Of a stretch of DNA of 8,183 bases, positions 6,379 to 8,183 are shown piece after piece. The stretch covers positions 1 through 8,183 of the forward strand of contig JAUXLO010000078.1 of the NCBI GenBank assembly GCA_030623665.1. Reading direction: 5' to 3'. Source of the DNA: Planctomycetota bacterium (GTDB lineage: Bacteria > Planctomycetota > Brocadiia > Brocadiales > Bathyanammoxibiaceae). Within the stretch, counting starts at the first letter, position 1. The number at the start of each line of letters is the position of its first letter. The notes beneath the pieces were generated by a model, which saw only the letters and a list, made by a program, of their open reading frames with translations, had not been told where the DNA came from and searched no databases. The translations under genes were made by a program, and so were the position numbers.

Positions 6379-7281
6379 GTGCAATACCGGCGAACCCCTT
6401 TTTTCACACCGGATGCAGGGCTGGCCCTGCTCTTGATGGCTCCCACTATTGTGGTAATCCTGTGTGTGGCGATATATCCCATAATCTCCGTCCTGTGGTT
6501 AAGCCTCCACAGGAAGATGCTCATCTTTCACATCTCTGAATTTGTAGGGCTGGACAATTATGCGCACCTGCTGGGCGACCCCCGGTTCTGGAATAGCTTA
6601 TTCAACACGTTTTACTTTACGACCGTCTCTGTAACCCTTGAGCTGTTTTTCGGTCTGGTGGTTGCCCTGGCAATACACAAGGCCTTTCCGGGCAGGGGCA
6701 TGATGCGCGCAGTGGTGCTCATCCCGTGGGTTGTGCCTACCGTGGTATCAGCCAAGATGTGGCAGTGGATATTTAATCCGGATTTTGGGATTATGAATTA
6801 TCTGCTGAGGGAATGCGGTCTGATATCCGCAAACGTCAACTGGTTGGGAAACAAGTATATTGCCATCCATGCGGTTATTCTGGCCGACGTGTGGAAGACC
6901 ACCCCGTTTGTGGCCCTGTTGTTACTTGCGGGTCTGCAGGTCATCCCGGATGACCTTTACAGGGCGGCCAGGGTGGACGGCGCAGGCGCCTGGCGCAGAT
7001 TCCGGCACGTCACACTCCCGCTGCTCAGGCCCACCATACTTATAGCGCTGCTGTTCAGGACGCTTGATGCCTTCAGGATTTTCGACACCGTGTACGTGCT
7101 CACCGGCGGCGGCCCGGGGAACAAGACCGAGATGCTCAGCGGATACGCCTATAAACTTATGTTTCAGACCCTCCAGTTCGGTTACGGCTCTACCGTATCC
7201 GTTATCACCTTCCTTTGCGTCATGGTGATTAGCCTGTTGTATATAAGATTCTTAGGTGGATATATGAGACTTACTGCTTGA
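6379..7281 (+). CDS. ABC sugar permease, MalF/ThuF/SugA type
   Basis: First inner-membrane permease subunit of a CUT1 carbohydrate importer (300 aa). Six membrane segments can be placed at roughly 14-42, 75-100, 109-131, 159-190, 217-240 and 268-292. The cytoplasmic coupling (EAA) loop that contacts the ATPase is RAARVDGAGAWRRFRHVTLP (195-214); Arg replaces the leading Glu, which is common in this family, and the DGA core is intact. LTGGGPGNKTEML at 241-253 is typical of MalF-type proteins of the trehalose/ThuF group. The start is GTG at 6379, one base after the binding-protein stop codon, supported by AGAGGAG (6367-6373) five bases upstream, a site that itself lies inside the preceding gene. 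The protein would form a heterodimer with the permease at 7312. Confidence 0.9.
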   Translation: MQYRRTPFFTPDAGLALLLMAPTIVVILCVAIYPIISVLWLSLHRKMLIFHISEFVGLDNYAHLLGDPRFWNSLFNTFYFTTVSVTLELFFGLVVALAIHKAFPGRGMMRAVVLIPWVVPTVVSAKMWQWIFNPDFGIMNYLLRECGLISANVNWLGNKYIAIHAVILADVWKTTPFVALLLLAGLQVIPDDLYRAARVDGAGAWRRFRHVTLPLLRPTILIALLFRTLDAFRIFDTVYVLTGGGPGNKTEMLSGYAYKLMFQTLQFGYGSTVSVITFLCVMVISLLYIRFLGGYMRLTA

Positions 7282-7311
7282 CGAGACCTCCATAAGATAA
7301 GGAAACTTGAT

Positions 7312-8148
7312 ATGAGCCAGCGGGGTAACGGGATACTTAGGATTTCAGGGTTTTGCATGCTGCTGGGGTTGATTGTTGCGTGGAGTACTGCGCCCTATAT
7401 ATGGCAGTTCATCACATCCCTGAAACCGTCCGGGGAGCTGGCGTCACTGCCGCCCGTCCTCCCTACCGGGGTCGACCTTTCTCACTACCCTTCCGTGTTC
7501 CGCGAACAGCCCTTTGCGAGGATAATATTAAACAGCTTCATCGTGGCCTCATGCACCACCGTCTTCTGCATAACTATAGGCTCCTTGACCGCATACGCCC
7601 TCGCCAAGTTGAGGTTCAGGGGCAAGATCCTGGTGCTGGGAATGGTGCTTGCCATATCCATGTTCCCGCCCATCTCGATTGTCACCCCGCTCTATATCAT
7701 AATACGCGCCCTGGGGCTGAGGGACACCTATGCGGCCCTCATATTCCCATACTCCACGTTCGCCCTGCCGCTGAGCATCTGGATAATGACCAGTTTTTTC
7801 AGGGAGATACCCGATGACCTGGTCAGGGCGGCAAGGGTTGACGGCTGTACACCACTTCAGACCCTTTACAAAATAATCTTTCCCCTGGCAATCCCCGGCA
7901 TCGTTACGGCGGCTATACTGGTCTTCATCTATTCCTGGAACGAGTTCCTTTTCGCATTGAGCTTTACCACGACTTACGCTACCAGGACCATCCCCGTGGG
8001 TATTGCCCTATTCCCGGGGGTGCATGAGGTGCCGTGGGGGGACATAGCCGCCGCCTCTATTATAGTCACCGTGCCACTGGTATTAATGGTCGTGGTCTTT
8101 CAGGGGCGCATAGTCACGGGCCTAACGGCGGGTTCCGTCAAGGAGTAG
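7312..8148 (+). CDS. ABC sugar permease, MalG/ThuG/SugB type
   Basis: Second inner-membrane permease of the CUT1 importer (278 aa). Predicted membrane segments lie near 11-33, 70-97, 105-130, 139-163, 193-215 and 245-265. The periplasmic stretch after the first segment contains PTGVDLSHYPSVF, the N-x-x-x-Y-type region usual for MalG proteins. The EAA loop is RAARVDGCTPLQTLYKIIFP (172-191), with Cys in place of the usual Ala after DG. YSWNEFLFAL at 207-216 and the ending QGRIVTGLTAGSVKE are hallmarks of this subunit. The ATG has AAGGA (7299-7303) eight bases upstream. A 30-base gap separates it from the first permease, with no terminator or promoter that I can support, so it belongs to the same transcript. 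Its stop codon is followed after two bases by the ATPase start. Confidence 0.9.
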   Translation: MSQRGNGILRISGFCMLLGLIVAWSTAPYIWQFITSLKPSGELASLPPVLPTGVDLSHYPSVFREQPFARIILNSFIVASCTTVFCITIGSLTAYALAKLRFRGKILVLGMVLAISMFPPISIVTPLYIIIRALGLRDTYAALIFPYSTFALPLSIWIMTSFFREIPDDLVRAARVDGCTPLQTLYKIIFPLAIPGIVTAAILVFIYSWNEFLFALSFTTTYATRTIPVGIALFPGVHEVPWGDIAAASIIVTVPLVLMVVVFQGRIVTGLTAGSVKE

Positions 8149-8150
8149 AC

Positions 8151-8183
8151 ATGGCTGGCATACGGCTTGAGAGGGTGGTAAAA
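8151..8183 (+). CDS. ABC transporter ATPase, MalK/UgpC type (N-terminal fragment, runs off window)
   Basis: Only the first 11 codons are present, reading MAGIRLERVVK and continuing past the right edge. This opening closely resembles the N-termini of CUT1-type ATPases (MalK, UgpC, MsmK), which start with a short strand of the form M-x-x-[VI]-x-L-x-x-V-x-K before the Walker A region. AAGGAG (8140-8145), which overlaps the end of the preceding gene, lies five bases before the ATG, and only two bases separate the genes. Its place right after a binding protein and two permeases makes the assignment likely, but no catalytic motif is in view. Confidence 0.75.
   Translation, partial: MAGIRLERVVK

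Noticed and set aside
7278..7312. Possible internal promoter (TTGACG) or terminator in the 30-base gap between the permeases
   Set aside because: No -10 match occurs at 16-18 bases from TTGACG, the only inverted match (CCT/AGG) is too short, and no T-run follows. The TTGA is explained by the end of the first permease gene and its stop codon.

Overview
The window is bacterial and reads as one tightly packed, co-directional (+ strand) gene cluster of eight complete genes plus the first 11 codons of a ninth. Base composition looks like mid-50s % G+C by eye. Arginine AGG/AGA and isoleucine ATA codons are common in every gene, so the cluster looks compositionally uniform and shows no obvious recent insertion. 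Two secreted proteins have lipoprotein-type signal peptides and there is a TATAAT box at the left edge, both of which fit a bacterium. I cannot assign a phylum. Compatible solutes of this kind are known from thermophilic, halophilic and planctomycete lineages, but that is only context.

Left half (56-4687): organic-solute metabolism built on D-glycerate. The order is a HAD phosphatase of the mannosyl-/glucosyl-3-phosphoglycerate phosphatase family, a GT81-type glucosyl-3-phosphoglycerate synthase (GpgS), a MOFRL-type glycerate 2-kinase, and a second GT-A glycosyltransferase resembling single-step mannosylglycerate/glucosylglycerate synthases. Together these could make glucosylglycerate (GG) by two routes: NDP-glucose + 3-phosphoglycerate -> glucosyl-3-phosphoglycerate -> GG (GpgS plus phosphatase), and NDP-sugar + D-glycerate -> GG directly (second transferase). 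Alternatively the second transferase extends GG to a diglycosylglycerate. The glycerate kinase links free D-glycerate to 2-phosphoglycerate and lower glycolysis.

Right half (4697-8183): a small TPR lipoprotein, then an ABC importer of the carbohydrate CUT1 type in the order solute-binding lipoprotein, MalF-like permease, MalG-like permease, ATPase (only its N-terminus is in the window). The binding protein and permeases look most like trehalose/maltose-type systems (ThuEFG, LpqY-SugAB).

Interpretation: the intergenic gaps are about -17, 1, 1, 2, 9, 15, 30 and 32 bp, with no convincing terminator, so the cluster is probably transcribed as a single unit from a promoter near the left edge. The economical hypothesis is an osmo- or thermo-adaptation operon that makes glucosylglycerate-type solutes and also imports (or re-imports) them or a related disaccharide, with the glycerate kinase recovering glycerate after breakdown. 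No solute-degrading glycoside hydrolase or phosphorylase is visible. If the hypothesis is right, one may lie downstream of the ATPase. The long open frames on the minus strand are shadows of these genes. No RNA genes, CRISPR arrays, insertion sequences or sizeable non-coding stretches were seen.
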